Assembly (NCBI RefSeq): GCF_000283155.1
Contig: NW_004454224.1
Coordinates: 9,656,962-9,720,961, forward strand
Length of the DNA: 64,000 nt
Direction of reading: 5' to 3'
Source of the DNA: Ceratotherium simum simum
Taxonomy: Eukaryota; Chordata; Mammalia; Perissodactyla; Rhinocerotidae
A program made the position numbers and the translations under genes. The notes beneath the pieces are model-generated. The model saw only the letters and a list, made by a program, of their open reading frames with translations. It was not told where the DNA came from and ran no database searches. How positions within the stretch are numbered: the first letter of the stretch is position 1; every line of letters starts with the position of its first letter. Shown piece after piece: positions 26,101-38,400 of the stretch.

Positions 26101-26539
26101 GTGGCGCCGGGAACAGTAGTTCCACCACCGTATTTGGATTTCGTGCCTACTTTTTGAGCAAGAGATGCGAGAGGTGGTCGGAGCGGAATAGGGCACCCGG
26201 GGGGTTGGATAGAGTCCCCCTATTTATTAGTCACAGATGGTATGGTCCCCGCCGCTGAGTGTACTGAACTTAGCGGTGGACTCCAGCTCTCAAAGTGCCT
26301 GGAAGGTGGAGCCTCGTGCGGGCCGTACCACTTGGAGGGGGGAGTATGCAAGGGACAAACTTTACAGGCCTAAGAGAAATAAAATGTTTTAGAGCCTCGT
26401 TCCAGGGGAATTCACAACAATCTGATGCTTTCACAATGCTATTCACAAATAAGATGCTTTCCAGGAGAAGTGGATTCCGACAAGGAAAATTTGTCGCCTC
26501 CATGATCACCCCAAAATTGTGTGGGAGTGAGTCGGGTCC

Positions 26540-26670
26540 GTGGCTGCTATTGATTGGTCGAGATAGAGTTACGCGGACCAATAAGAAAAAGAAAGGAAAT
26601 TTGCTGGCCTATAGGAAGAGAAAAGCAGGTGAGCGGTTGCTAGGGGCGGAAGGCAGCGTTGCCTAGGACT
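26540..26670. promoter_or_regulatory. Promoter-like patch with opposed CCAAT boxes and X-box-like repeats
   Basis: Contains ATTGG (26,553-26,557) and CCAAT (26,578-26,582) in opposite orientations, 20 bp apart. Then GTTGCTAGG (26,636-26,644) and GTTGCCTAGG (26,658-26,667) follow, both resembling RFX X-box half-sites. The patch lies about 600 bp beyond the inferred SYVN1 start, in otherwise unremarkable DNA. It could be a distal part of the SYVN1 promoter or the start of an unannotated transcript. No ORF of known type begins here. Confidence 0.4.
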
Positions 26671-26699
26671 ATGTCCAACCCTGGTGGGCGGAGAGTGCA

Positions 26700-28860
26700 G
26701 AAGGCGCAGTCCGTGGACGGGTTATCAGTGTCTGTCCTGGGCGAATGTTTGCTGCGCCAGGAAGGGGTGGGGCAGCCCGGTGTGCCAGGGCCAAACCTCT
26801 AATTCGGGCTAATTTGGGGGTGGGAGTGTTCTGTGCAAAAGGATTGGCTTCAACGGCGCACACCCGCACCCCTCCCCATGCCGCCAAGTTTGCTGTCCTT
26901 GTATTGTTCAGTTCTGGGCCATAGCCACAGCTCGCCTGGTCCAGGGCTGCTGTGTATTTCAGTTTGTGTCTCGGTCGCAGCCAACTCAGTCTGCTCATTG
27001 ACAGAATGGAGGTAATGCACCTACTTTGTGCCTTGCATTTTCCTCTGTCAACTCATTTAACCATCAATCACTAGTTTGTGAGCTAGGTGGTGCTATCCTC
27101 ATTTTGTACGTGGGACAATTGAGGTTCAGAGATTGAGTAAGACCTGTCCTGGGATTGGTATCCATCGGGTCTAACTCTAAATTCCCGTACTGTTGGCCTC
27201 AGCCACCTTCACCACCTGTTGACCTGAATTGGCCTGACCACTTTAGCTTGTAAGCTGTAACTGATTTGGCTCCCCCATAAGGCCATCTATGACTTTCCAG
27301 TGACTACATCTCACCATCAACTTTCAGTTCTTGCGTGACTTGACCTCTCTCCACTTCTTAAAAGTCTCCTCCCTGAGCTTCTGTGACCCCCACTTGCCTC
27401 TGCTTTTCTCTCAGGCTATACGTCTGACCCCTTCCTCTGCCCATCTTTTAATTTAAATGTTGGTGTCCACATTTGCCCCTTCTATTTGCTTTCCCTGCAT
27501 GATCCTGTTTGCTCCTGTGGTTTCAATACCTTCACTTAGTTGCTGATGACTCCCATGTCTGGTCTTCAGCTGAGATCTCGCTTACTTCTAAACAATTCAG
27601 TATCTCTAGTCCTTCACCTCAGCCCCAGCTCCAGAAACCTGGGCATCACACTTACCATGTCCCTCTCCATCTATCTCCGTATCCAAACTGGTAATTAACT
27701 CATTTATTTAGTTGTCTACAAATATGTATCCCATGCCACGTGTTCTAGGAACTTAGAATATCAGTGAACAAAACAAAGATCTCTGCCTTTGTGAAGTTTC
27801 ATCCAAGTAGTCATGATGGGCAATAGACAATCTACGTAATATAAGTGAATTATCTAATATGTTGGAAGGTAATAAGTGCTACAGGGAAAAAGTAAAACAG
27901 AACAAAAGAGATTAGGAGTGTGGTGGGGTGCTTGAAGCAGGTTGCAGGATTGGCGAGAAGGTGACATCTGAGCAAAGACTTGAAGGAGGTGAGGGCATGA
28001 GCCAAGTGGATGTCTGGGTAAAGAGTTGCAGCTAGGTAACCTGGTTTCTTGGAGGAGGTGAGTGTGGCTGGAATGAAAATAGCAAAAGGGTGAGTAGTAG
28101 GAGAGGGGGCCAGGGCCAGATGGTGCTGGGCATTACAGGGACTTTGGCTTTTACTCTGAGTGACGTGAGGAGCCATTGGAGTGTATTGAGTAGAGGTGTA
28201 ACATGCTCTACTTAGGTCTACTCCAGCTTTTGTGTTGGAATAGAATCTAGTGGGGTGGGGAGCAAGGGTGGGAGCAGGGAAACGAATTAGGAAGCTCTTG
28301 TGGTCCATTAGGGAAGAGATGAAGTCCTATTGATTCTACCTCCTGAGTCTCTAGAATTCATTCTTTCTTTTCTATCTTTGTCTCCTGGTCCTAGTCCAGA
28401 CCATCATCATCTCATGTCTAGGCAAATGCAACAGCCACCTAACTGGTCTCCTTCCCTATACTCTCCTCCTTATCTGTTGTCCATACAGTGGCCAGAAAGA
28501 TCCTCTGACACCTCAGCTTATATCTTGCCTCCCCTCCCCACACTCTGCCCTGTTTGTGGGGGTCCCAGATGTATCATACATACCATGGCCCAAGTAGGAC
28601 CCTCACCTTTTGTATAGCCCTTTCCTCCACTGAGGAATGTCTTTCTCCTCAAATATCATCACAGGAAGCATTGCCTAACTCCTCAGGCTGGATGGGGGCC
28701 CCTTCCATGTGTTCCCACAATGCTTTGTGCTTCCCCCATCATGGCACTTAGGACCCTGTGTTGACATTGTCTATGGGCTTAAATATCCCTTACAGAGGCC
28801 CTGAGCTTAAGGAGGGAGTCTGAGTCATTTTTCCTGACTCTGAACAAAGTACATTTCCAA
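26700..28860. mobile_element. MIR and L2 remnants downstream of SYVN1 promoter region
   Basis: 27,030-27,180 is MIR-like (TTTGTGAGCTAGGTGGTGC, 'TTGAGGTTCAGAGATTGAG'). 27,250-28,800 contains several diverged L2 pieces (e.g. 'GTTGCTGATGACTCCCATG', 'TGAGGAGCCATTGGAGTG', 'CAGACCATCATCATCTCATG'). No gene is visible. Confidence 0.55.
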
Positions 28861-29050
28861 GCCAAGAATATCACTGCTGTTAAAGAAAATCATTTTATGA
28901 TGATAAAGGGGTCGATCATCAATAAGATATATAATAATCCTACATATTTATATGCCTAATAACAAAGCTTCAAATTACAAGAAGCAAAAACTGAACTACA
29001 AGGAGAAATAGGGAAATCCATAATTAGTCAAAGATTTCAAAAATCCTCTC

Positions 29051-29350
29051 GGGGTTGGCCCCATGGCTTAGCAGTTAAGTGCACGCACTCCACTACCGGC
29101 AGCCCGGGTTCGGATCCTAAGCGCGCACCAATGCACCACTTCTCCGGCCATGCTGAGGCCGCGTCCCACATACAGCAACTAGAAGGATGTGCAACTATGA
29201 CATAAAACTATCTACTGGGGCTTTGGGGAAAAAAACAAGGAGGAGGATTGGCAATAGATGTTAGCTCAGAGCCAGTCTTCCTCAGCAAAAAGAGGAGGAT
29301 TAGCACGGATGTTAGCTCAGGGCTGATCTTCCTCACACACACACACAAAA
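29051..29350 (+). mobile_element. ERE SINE, long B type
   Basis: Head GGGGTTGGCCCCATGGCTTAGC, box B GGTTCGGATCC, B-type body (CATACAGCAACTAGAAGG) and a two-part TTAGCTCAG tail ending (CA)n. Inserted in L1; target duplication not clean. Confidence 0.92.
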
Positions 29351-29448
29351 AAGTATTTCTATGACCACAGTAGAATGAAATTAGAAAACAGTAAGAAAAA
29401 GGTCCTCGAAAAATCCCAAAATATTTGGAGACAAAACAACATACTTTT

Positions 29449-29691
29449 GGGGCTGGCCCGGTGGCGCAAGCGGTTAAGTGCGCGTGCTCCGCTGCAGCGG
29501 CCCAGGGTTCGCTGGTTTGGATCCCGGGTGCGCACTGACGCGCTGCTTGTCAGGCCATACTGTGGTGGCGTCCCATATAAAGTGGAGGAAGATGGGCACG
29601 GATGTTAGCCCAGAGCCAGTCTTCCTCAGCAAAAAGAGGAGGATTGGCAGATGTTAGCTCAGGACCGGTCTTCGTCACACACACAAAAAAT
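29449..29691 (+). mobile_element. ERE SINE, A type
   Basis: Head GGGGCTGGCCCGGTGGCGC and A-type body (CCATATAAAGTGGAGGAAG). Imperfect target duplication AACAACATACTT / AATAACACACTT flanks it. Confidence 0.92.
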
Positions 29692-29913
29692 AATAACACA
29701 CTTCTAAATAACCAGTGGATGAAAGAAGAAATCAAAAGGGAAATTAGAAAGTATTTTTAACTGAATGAAAATGAAAACATGACATATAAAAATTTGTGGG
29801 ATTCTGCTAAAGAAGTATCTGGGGGAAATTTATAGCACTAAATGCTTATATTAGAAAAGAAGAAAGGTCTCAAATCTGTGACCTCAGCTTCCACCTTAAG
29901 AAACTAAAAAGAG

Positions 29914-30201
29914 GGCCAGCCCTGTGGCTTAGCGGTTAAGTGCGCGCTCCGCTACTGGCAGCTGGGTTAGGATCCCGGGTGCGCACCGACTCACTGCTGC
30001 TCTGGCCATGCTGAGGCCGCGTCCCACATACAGCAACTAGAAGGATGTGCAACTATGACATACAACTATCTACTGGGGCTTTGGGGAAAAAAAGGAGGAG
30101 GATTGGCAATAGATGTTAGCTCAGAGCCGGTCTTCCTCAGCAAAAAGAGAAGGATTAGTATGGATGTTAGCTCAGGGCTGATCTTCCTCACAAAAAAAAA
30201 A
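29914..30201 (+). mobile_element. ERE SINE, long B type
   Basis: Complete ERE between a 16-bp target duplication, AAGAAACTAAAAAGAG (29,898-29,913) and AAGAAACTAGAAAGAG (30,202-30,217), with one mismatch. Inserted in L1. Confidence 0.95.
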
Positions 30202-30820
30202 AAGAAACTAGAAAGAGAAGAGTGAATCAAACCCAAAATAAACAAAATAAAGGAAGTAATAAAGTCCAAGAGGAAATCAATGAAATAAAAAACAGAAAAG
30301 CAATAGAGAAAATCAATGAACCCAAAAGCTTGTTCTTGGAAAAGATCAATAAAATTGATAGACCCACCCTCAACCAGCTTGATCAGGAAAAAAAAGAAAA
30401 GACACAAATTACCAATATCAGGATTGAGAGAGGTGACATCACTATAGGTCCTACAGATATTATTATGGAAGTATTAGGTGTTAGGGCAGTATTAGTAAAG
30501 CAGATATTAGGGAGTATTATGAACAATTTTATTCCAATAAATTAGACAACTCCTAAGACTAGGAGCAAGGTAAGGATGCCTGCTTTCCCTACTCCCACTC
30601 AATGTTGTACTGGAGATCCTGGCCAGGGCAATAAGACAAGAAAAAAAAAAGACATATGGATTGTAAAAGAAGAAATTAAACTGTCTTTATTCACAGACAA
30701 CATGATTGTTTAAGTAGATAACTCTAAGAAACCCACAAAAAAGCTACTAGAACTAATAAGTGAGTTTGGCAGGGTTGCAGGATAGAAGGTCAATATGCAA
30801 AAAGCAACTGCATTTCTAAA

Positions 30821-31037
30821 TTTTTTTTTTAATTTTTACTTATTTATTTATCTTTTTTCCCCAAAGCCCCAGTAGATAGTTGTATGTCATAGCTGCACAT
30901 CCTTCTAGTTGCTGTACATGGGACGCGGCCTCAGCATGGCCGGAGAAGTGGTGCATCGGTGCGTACCCAGGATCCGAACCCGGGCCGCCAGCAGCAGAGC
31001 ATGCGCACTTAACCACTAAGCCACAGGGCCGGCCCAA
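30821..31037 (-). mobile_element. ERE SINE, short B type
   Basis: Reverse orientation, ending GGGCCGGCCC; the body stops at the GGGGCTTTGGGG/A-rich junction without the second tail. A perfect 16-bp target duplication, CAACTGCATTTCTAAA, lies at 30,805-30,820 and 31,038-31,053. Confidence 0.95.
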
Positions 31038-31974
31038 CAACTGCATTTCTAAACACTAATAGCAAACAATCAGAAATTGAAATTTTAAAACTACTACTTA
31101 CATAGCATCAAAAATATTAAATGTTTAACTTTTTAAGTTATTTAATATTTGAACTTATTTAATATTTAACAAAAATATTAAATGTTTTTATTAAATTATA
31201 AAATTTAGTAAAAAATACGCAAGACTTGTACACTGAAAAGTACAAAACATTGCTAAGAGAAATTAAATAGCTAAATAAATGGAGAGATATACCACGTTCA
31301 TGGATCAGACCACTTAATACTTCTATGATGTCAGTTTTCCCTAAATTGATCTATAGATTCAATGCCATCCCAATCAAAATCCCCATAGGCATTTTGTGGA
31401 AATTGACAACTGATTCCAAAATATATATGAAAATTCAAAAGACCTAGAATAGCCAAAGCAACCTTGGAAAGGTTGAACAAAGTTGGAGGACTTATGCTAC
31501 CTGATTTCAAGATTCACTATAAGGCTACAGTAATTAAGACTGTGGCATTGGTGTAAAGATGGCCATATAGATCAGTGAAACAGGATATAATCCAGATATA
31601 GGATGATATATTTATATTGATTTTAAATAGAGGTACCCAGGCATTTCAGTGGTGAGAGATAATCTTTTCAAAAGATGGTCCTAGAATGACTGGATATCCA
31701 CATGTGCAAAAACAAAACAAAACCGAAACCTCATCCCCTGCCTTGTATCCTATAAAAAATTTAACTTGAAATGTGTCACAGACCTAAATATAAAACCTAA
31801 AACTATAAAACTTCTAGAAGAAAGCGTAGGAAAAAATCTTAGTGACGTTGAGTTAGGCAAAAAATTCTTAAATAGACACAAATAGCATGAACTATCAAAG
31901 GAAATAAACTGATAAATTGGACTTAATCCAAATTACACTTTGGCTGTTCAAAAGCCACTATTAAGAGAAAAGGT

Positions 31975-32231
31975 GGGGGCCGGCCCGGTGGCACAAGCAG
32001 TTAAGTGCGTGCGCTCCGCTGCGGTGGCCCCGGGTTCGCCGGTTCGGATCTCAGGCACACACAGACGCACCACTTGTCAAGCCATGCTGCGGTGGCATCC
32101 CACATAAAGTGGAGGAAGATGGGCATGGATGTTAGCCCAGGGCCAGTCTTCCTCAGCTAAAAAAAAAGGGGGGGGGGATTGGCATGGATGTTAGGTCAGG
32201 GCTGATCTTCCTCATAAAAAAAAAAGAAAAT
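31975..32231 (+). mobile_element. ERE SINE, A type
   Basis: A-type head and body. Short target duplication GAAAAGGT at 31,967-31,974 and 32,232-32,239. Confidence 0.93.
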
Positions 32232-33159
32232 GAAAAGGTAAGAGCACAGTTTGGGAGAAAATATTTGCACAATATATCTGGCAAAAGACTTGTATCTAGA
32301 ATACATAAAGAATTCTTACAATTCAGTATTAAGACATAAGATATAAAGCTAATAAGCTATAAAAGGGATAAAGGCTAGTACAGAAGTGGGCAAAAATTTT
32401 GTACAGACATTTTACCAAAAAGTATCAAGATGGCCGATAATCCCATGAAAAGATGCTCAACACCATTAATCATTAGATAAATGCAAATGAAAGCAATGAG
32501 ATCCTACTACCACTAGAATGGCTAAAATTAAAAAGACCGACCACACCAAGTAGTGGTGAGGATGTGGAGCATTTAGATCTCTTGTACACTGATGGTGGGA
32601 ATGCAAAATAGTACAGCTATGTTGGAAAAACAGTTCAGTAGTTTCTTATAAAGTTAAACATACATTTACCATGTGACCCAGCAATTCCATTTTAGGTTAC
32701 CCGAGAGAAATGAATATATATATATATGTTTGCAAAACTAGTGATGGAGAGCGTCTCAGGTGGTTGCTAGAGGCAGGAGGTGAAGGAGGCGGATGGATTG
32801 CACAGTGGCACAAGCAAAATTTTGGGGTGATGGAAGCATTATATGTCATGATAGTGTTGGTAACTACATAACTATACACATTTGTCAAGTACGCCAAACT
32901 GTATATTTAAAACTGGTAAATCTTATTGTATGTTAATTATACCTCAATGAAGTTGATGCACAAAATTGTTGTGAAGTGAATATATGTTTTGACCTAGACC
33001 TTTCGTTTTCGGGAGTCTATCCTGCTTAAGAGCATGTACATGGGCCCAAAGATATAAGCCTAATGGTGATTGCTACAGCGTTGTTTGAAATAGTAAAATA
33101 AAACAATAAAACCGCATGTCCAGTAGGAAGAGAATGCTTAGAAACATTTTATCCAATAA

Positions 33160-35500
33160 TATCCCATCCGGTAAAAAGGCAGATTTAAAAGAATATCAGA
33201 CCCTTTCATGATAAAAATAACCAGGACTAGGAATATATTGGAACTTCCTGATAAAATGGCATCTATGAAAAACACACAGCTAACATCATACTTAACGGTG
33301 AAAGACTGAATGCTTTCCCTCTAAGATCAGATACAAGAAAAGAATGTCCACTCTTGCCACTTCTGTTCAACATTATACCGGAAGTTCTAGACAGGGCAAT
33401 TAGGCAAGAGAAGAAATAAAAGGTCTCTAATTGGAAAGGAAGAAATAAAACTATCTCTATTTGCAAATGTGAGGATCTTGTATATAGCAAATCTTAAGGA
33501 ATCCATACCACCCACCAACAAAAAACTATTAGAGTTAATAAAGGAGTCCAGCAGGGTTGCAGGATAGAAGATCAGTATGCAAAAATCAATTGTATTTTGG
33601 GGCCTGGCCTGGTGGTGTAGTGGTTAGGTTCGCGTGCTCTGCTTCGGCGGCCTGGTGTTTGCAGGTTCGGATCCCCGGCATGGACATATGCACCACTTGT
33701 CAAGCCATGCTGTGGTGGCATACCAAATAAAGTAGAGGAAGATGGGCACGGATGTTAGCCCAGGGCCAATCTTCCTCAGCAAAAAGAGGAGGATTGGCAA
33801 CGGACGTTAGCTCAGGGCTAATCTTCCTCACACACACACCAAAAAGCAATTGTATTTTTATACACTAACAATGAACAATCCAAAAATGAAATCAAGAAAA
33901 CAATTCCATTTACAATGCACAAAAAAATTCTTATGAATAAATTTAACAAAAGAAGTATAAGACTGGTACACAGAATATTACAAAACATCGTTGAAAAAAA
34001 TTGAAGATCTAAATAAATGGAAAGATATCTAGTATGTATGGATTCAAAGACTTAATATTGTTAGATGGCAATACTCCCCAAAATTGATCTAAAGATTCAA
34101 CAGTCCCTATCAAAATCCCAGCTGCCTGTGTTGCAGAAATTGAAAAGGTGATCCTAAACTTCATGTGGAAATGCATGAGACCCAGAATAGAGAAAACAGT
34201 CTTGAAAAGGAAGAACAAAGTTGGAGTACTCACACTTCCTGATTTTAAAACTTACTACAAAGCCACAATAATCAAGATTATGTAGTATTGACATAAGGAT
34301 AGACAAATAAATCAGTGGACTAGAAGTAAGAATCCAGAAATAAACCCATACATTTATGGTCAACTCATTATCAACAAGGGTACCAAGACAATGCAATCGG
34401 GGAAAGAATAGTCTTGTCAACAAATGATGCTGGGGCCCCTACCTTACACTGTACACAAAAAATTAACTCAAAAGGGATCAAAGACCTAAATGTAAGACCT
34501 AAAACTATTAAAGTCTTAGAAGAAAACTTGGGCATACATTGTCATGACCTTGGGTTAGATAATGGTTTCTTGGATATGACACCAAAAGGACAACCAAAGA
34601 AAAACTAGATAAATTGGACTTCATCAAAATGTAAAACTTTTGTGCTTCAAAGGACACCATCAAGAAATTGAAAAGAAAACCCACAAAATGGGAGAAAATA
34701 TTTGCAAATCACATGTTTGATAAGGGATTTGTATTTAGAAGATATAAAGAACTCTTACAACTCAATAATAAAAAGACAAATAACCCAACTTAAAAATGGG
34801 CAAAGGATTTGAATAGAAACTTTTTCAAAGAAGATATAAAAATGGCCAATATGCACATTAGGGATATGCAAATCAAAACCACAATGAGTGCCACTTCACA
34901 CCCACCAGGATCATTATCATAAAAAAAGACCAACAATAATAACTCAGTAAGTTAAACATAGAGTTATCATATGACCTAGAAATTGCACTCCTAGGTACAT
35001 ACCCAAGAGAATCGAAAACATCTGTTCACACAAACACTCATGCACGAATGTTCATAGCAGCATTATTCATAAAAGCCAAAAAGTGGAAACAACCCAAATG
35101 TCCATGAATGGATAAACAAAAGGTAATATATCCATACAATGGAATATTATTCAGCTATAAACAGGAATTAAGTACGGATACACGATACAACATTGTCAGA
35201 CCTTGAAAACATTATGCTCAGTGAAAGAAGCCAGACACAAAAGGCCACATGTTATTCCATTTATGTTAAATATCCAGCATAGTCAAATCCATATAGACAG
35301 AAAATAGTTAGTGGGTGCCAGAGGCTGGTTGAGGGGGATGGGGAGTGACTGCTAATGAGCATGGAGTTTCTTTCTGGAGTGATGGAGATGTTCTGGAATA
35401 GACGGTGGTGAGGAGTGCACAACTGTGTGAATATACTTAAAATCACTGAATTGTACACTTAAAAATGGTGAATATTATGGTATATGAATTGTATCCATAA
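33160..35500 (+). mobile_element. L1 remnant, sense, RT region to 3' end
   Basis: It starts within the ORF2 RT region (GTTCAACATTATACCGGAAG) and runs to an L1M 3'UTR (TTGTACACTTAAAAATGGTG near 35,450). Internal stops break it, and one ERE (33,599) interrupts it. 32,966-33,159 is also L1-like 3' sequence. Confidence 0.85.
33599..33846 (+). mobile_element. ERE SINE, A type (diverged)
   Basis: A-type element with head GGGCCTGGCCTGGTGGTGTAG. Perfect 12-bp target duplication CAATTGTATTTT at 33,587-33,598 and 33,847-33,858. Confidence 0.93.
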
Positions 35501-35504
35501 AAAA

Positions 35505-36665
35505 GACAAGGAAATAACAAAGACAAAATAGAAATTAATAAAATAGGTAAAGCTAAGATAGAGAGAGAAGACTAACAAGGTTGAAAGCTGGCCCTTTGAA
35601 TAAGCTAATAAGATAGACAAACCTCTGGCAAGACTGATCAAAAAAAATTAAGTTAAGGTGCAAATAAACAATATAATGAATGAAAAAAGGAAATAACCCC
35701 AGACACAGCAATAAATTTGAAAACTTAGGTGAAATGGACAATTTCCTAGAAAATAAAAGATGTGCTAAAACTGATCCAACATGAAATAGAAAACATGAAT
35801 AGACCAATAAATATTTTTAAGATGACTCAGTAGGTAACTATCTCCATCCCTCCCTCCTATATACAGACAACAAAAGACTTCATCAGGCCCAGAGGGTTAA
35901 CACACTCAGGATTGTAAGAATCTGAATTCCCCCCCAAAATTGACCTAAAATCTCAATCTAGATCAAAAAAGTTTTTCATGGAACTTAAGAGTTTATTTTT
36001 AAATGTATATAAAAGATCAAAGAATCAAAACAATTTTTAAGAAGAAACGCAGGATGGAGGACTTCTCCTCCATAGCAAGTATAATCGTATCTATTGTACC
36101 TAAGACATTCTAATATTGTCCTGGTGATATATAATTCAATCCATGAATAACATAGAATACTCAGAAATTGACCCAGGCTGATGTAGAAAGCAGATATATG
36201 ACAGAGATAGTAATGCAGATCACTGGGGAAAAGATGGACTGCGCAATAAATGGTGCATGGGCGATTGATTATCCATATGGAAATAACTGGGTTCCATTTC
36301 ACACCATGCACGAAAATCAATTCTGGGAAGAACTGATTCACTTAAATGTTAAAAAGCAAAATTTAAAACTTTCAGAAGAAAATTGGAGAATATAGGGTAT
36401 GGAAGGATTTCTTTAAAAAGACACACAAAAAGCACAAACCATAAAGGAAAAGATGGGTAAATTTGACTACATTAAAATAGAAAATTTCTGTGCAATGAAG
36501 ATTCCATAAACAGGATTATGTTAGTGGACATGAAGGATCACATTGGGATGATGGAAACGTTCTCAAACTGATTTATGGTGATGGTTGCACAACTTGGTAA
36601 GTTTACTACAAATTCATTGAATTGTACACTTGAAGTGGACAAATGATATATGTACACTATGCTTC
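35505..36665 (+). mobile_element. L1 remnant, sense
   Basis: ORF2-derived sequence ('AAAGCTGGCCCTTTGAATAAGC', 'GGACAATTTCCTAGAAAATAA') and then an L1 3' end ('AATTGTACACTTGAAGTGGA' near 36,620). Diverged, with many stops. Confidence 0.8.
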
Positions 36666-36683
36666 AAAAAAGTTATATATTTA

Positions 36684-36930
36684 GGGGCTGGCCTGGTGGC
36701 ACAAGTGGTTAAGTGCGCGCGCTCTGCTTTGGTGGCCCAGGGTTCGCTCGTTTGGATCCCAGGCACGCACCAACACACCACTTGTCAGGCCATGCTGTGG
36801 TGGCATCCCATATAAAGTGGAGGAAGATGGGCATGGATGTTAGCCAGGGGCCAGTCTTCCTCAGCAAAAAAAAAAAAGAGGAGGATTGGCGTGGATGTTA
36901 GCTCAGGGCCGATCTTCCTCACACACACAC
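36684..36930 (+). mobile_element. ERE SINE, A type, first of a same-site pair
   Basis: Forward A-type ERE preceded by AAAAAAGTTATATATTTA (36,666-36,683) and followed by AAAAAAGTTATATATAT (from 36,931). It is immediately followed by an inverted ERE. Confidence 0.93.
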
Positions 36931-36956
36931 AAAAAAGTTATATATATATATATATA

Positions 36957-37166
36957 TTTTTTTTAAATAATTTTATTTACTTTTTTCCCCCAAAGCCCCA
37001 GTAGGTAGTTGTATGTCATAGGTGCACATCCCTCTAGTTGCTGTATGTGGGACGCGGCCTCAGCATGGCCAGAGAAGCGGTGTGTTGGTGCGCGCCCAGG
37101 ATCCGAACCCGGGCCGCCAGTAGCAGAGCGCGCGCACTTAACTGCTAAGCCACCGGGCCGGCCCCC
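36957..37166 (-). mobile_element. ERE SINE, short B type, inverted neighbour
   Basis: Reverse-orientation short B element. It is followed by a third copy of the same target, AAAAAGTTATATATTTA (37,167-37,183). It entered the duplicated target left by the 36,684 element; a TA-rich run (36,938-36,956) lies at the joint. Confidence 0.92.
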
Positions 37167-37465
37167 AAAAAGTTATATATTTAAAAAAAAATTATAAGAT
37201 TCCATAAACAAAGCAAAACAACAAGTGACAGACTGGGAGAAGACTAAGGATTAGTATCCAGAATACAAAAAGAACTCCTCCAAATCATGAGAAAAGATAA
37301 CCCAAAAGAAAAGTGGTCAAAGGCTATACACAGGTAAATAGGAACTTGTATGGCAAAAAAACTTGAAAAGATGCTCAACCTCACCAATAATTAGGGAAAT
37401 GAATATTCAAACAAGAATGAGATATAATTTTTCATTCATAGAGTTGGCAGAAAGTAAAAAGTCTT

Positions 37466-37760
37466 TTTGTGTGTGTGTGTGAGGAAGATCAGCCCTGAGC
37501 TAACATCCATGCTAATCCTCTTCTTTTTGCTGAGGAAGACCGGCTCTGAGCTAACATCTATTGCCAATCCTCCTCCTTCCCCCCCCCCAAAGCCCCAGTA
37601 GATAGTTGTATGTCATAGTTCCACATCCTTCTAGTTGCTGTATGTGGGATGTGGCCTCAGCATGGCCGGAGAAGTGGTGTGTTGGTGCGCGCCCGGGATC
37701 CGAACCCGGGCCACCAGTAGCGGAGCGTGCGTACCGCTAAGCCACGGGGCCGGCCCAAAG
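37466..37760 (-). mobile_element. ERE SINE, long B type
   Basis: Reverse element with both tails and a CCGAACCCGGGCC head complement. Perfect target duplication GTAAAAAGTCTT at 37,454-37,465 and 37,761-37,772. Confidence 0.94.
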
Positions 37761-37803
37761 GTAAAAAGTCTTAACATCCCGATATGTTAAGAATGTGAAG
37801 CAA

Positions 37804-38061
37804 GGGCCGGCCCGGTGGCGTAGCGGTTAAGTGCGTGCATGCCACTGCAGTGGCCCAGGGTTCGCAGGTTTGGATCCTGGGTGTGCACTGACGCACTTCT
37901 TGTCAGGCCATGCTGTGGCAGCGTCCCATGTAAAGTGGAGGAAGATGGGCACGGATGTTAGCCCAGGGCCAGTATTCCTCAGCAAAAAAAAAAAAAAAAA
38001 AAGAGGAGGATTGGCGACAGATGTTAGCTCAGAGCTAATCTTCCTCACAAAAGAAAAAAAA
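37804..38061 (+). mobile_element. ERE SINE, A type
   Basis: Forward element with a perfect 15-bp target duplication, AAGAATGTGAAGCAA, at 37,789-37,803 and 38,062-38,076. Its head lies 43 bp from the head of the reverse ERE at 37,466-37,760. Confidence 0.95.
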
Positions 38062-38400
38062 AAGAATGTGAAGCAAAATAACTCTTAACGGAGGCAGGGT
38101 AAAGGAGAGTGATTTGAAAATATCTAGTGAATTTGAACATGTGTGTACCCTTCAACCTAGCAATTTCACTCCTAGACAAATTCCCCACATGTACCGAAGG
38201 AATACACACAGAGAATATTCTTTGCAGCACCGTTCATAAGCAGAGGAGAATTGTAAACACCTAAATATGCATCCTTAGAAGAGAATACATAAATAAGTTG
38301 TGATTTAATCATGCAATGGAATACTGTATAGTGAAAATGAATGAAGAGATTCAACATGGAGAAATCTCTAGAACATAATGTCAATCAAAATAACAAGTTG

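Larger units (their letters stand above)
28870..32965 (+). mobile_element. L1 remnant, sense, ORF2 to 3'UTR, split by five EREs
   Basis: The L1 ORF2 order is followed from the EN-RT linker onward. 30,222-30,545 still reads as L1 ORF2 protein (NRKAIEKINEPKSLFLEKIN and KIDRPTLNQLDQEKK). 30,570-30,820 and 31,054-31,960 carry the RT region, with stops and frameshifts. 32,240-32,965 is an L1M-type 3' end with the AATTATACCTCAATGAAG terminal motif. It is long inactive. EREs at 29,051, 29,449, 29,914, 30,821 and 31,975 break it. Confidence 0.85.

Noticed and set aside
26295..26666. 123-codon frame overlapping the promoter-like patch
   Set aside because: No recognisable motif or splice continuation, and its composition is non-coding in character. 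It is reported only as part of a regulatory candidate.
30222..30545. 107-codon frame with strong protein character
   Set aside because: It is a piece of L1 ORF2, flanked by ERE insertions and stops. It is not a cellular gene.
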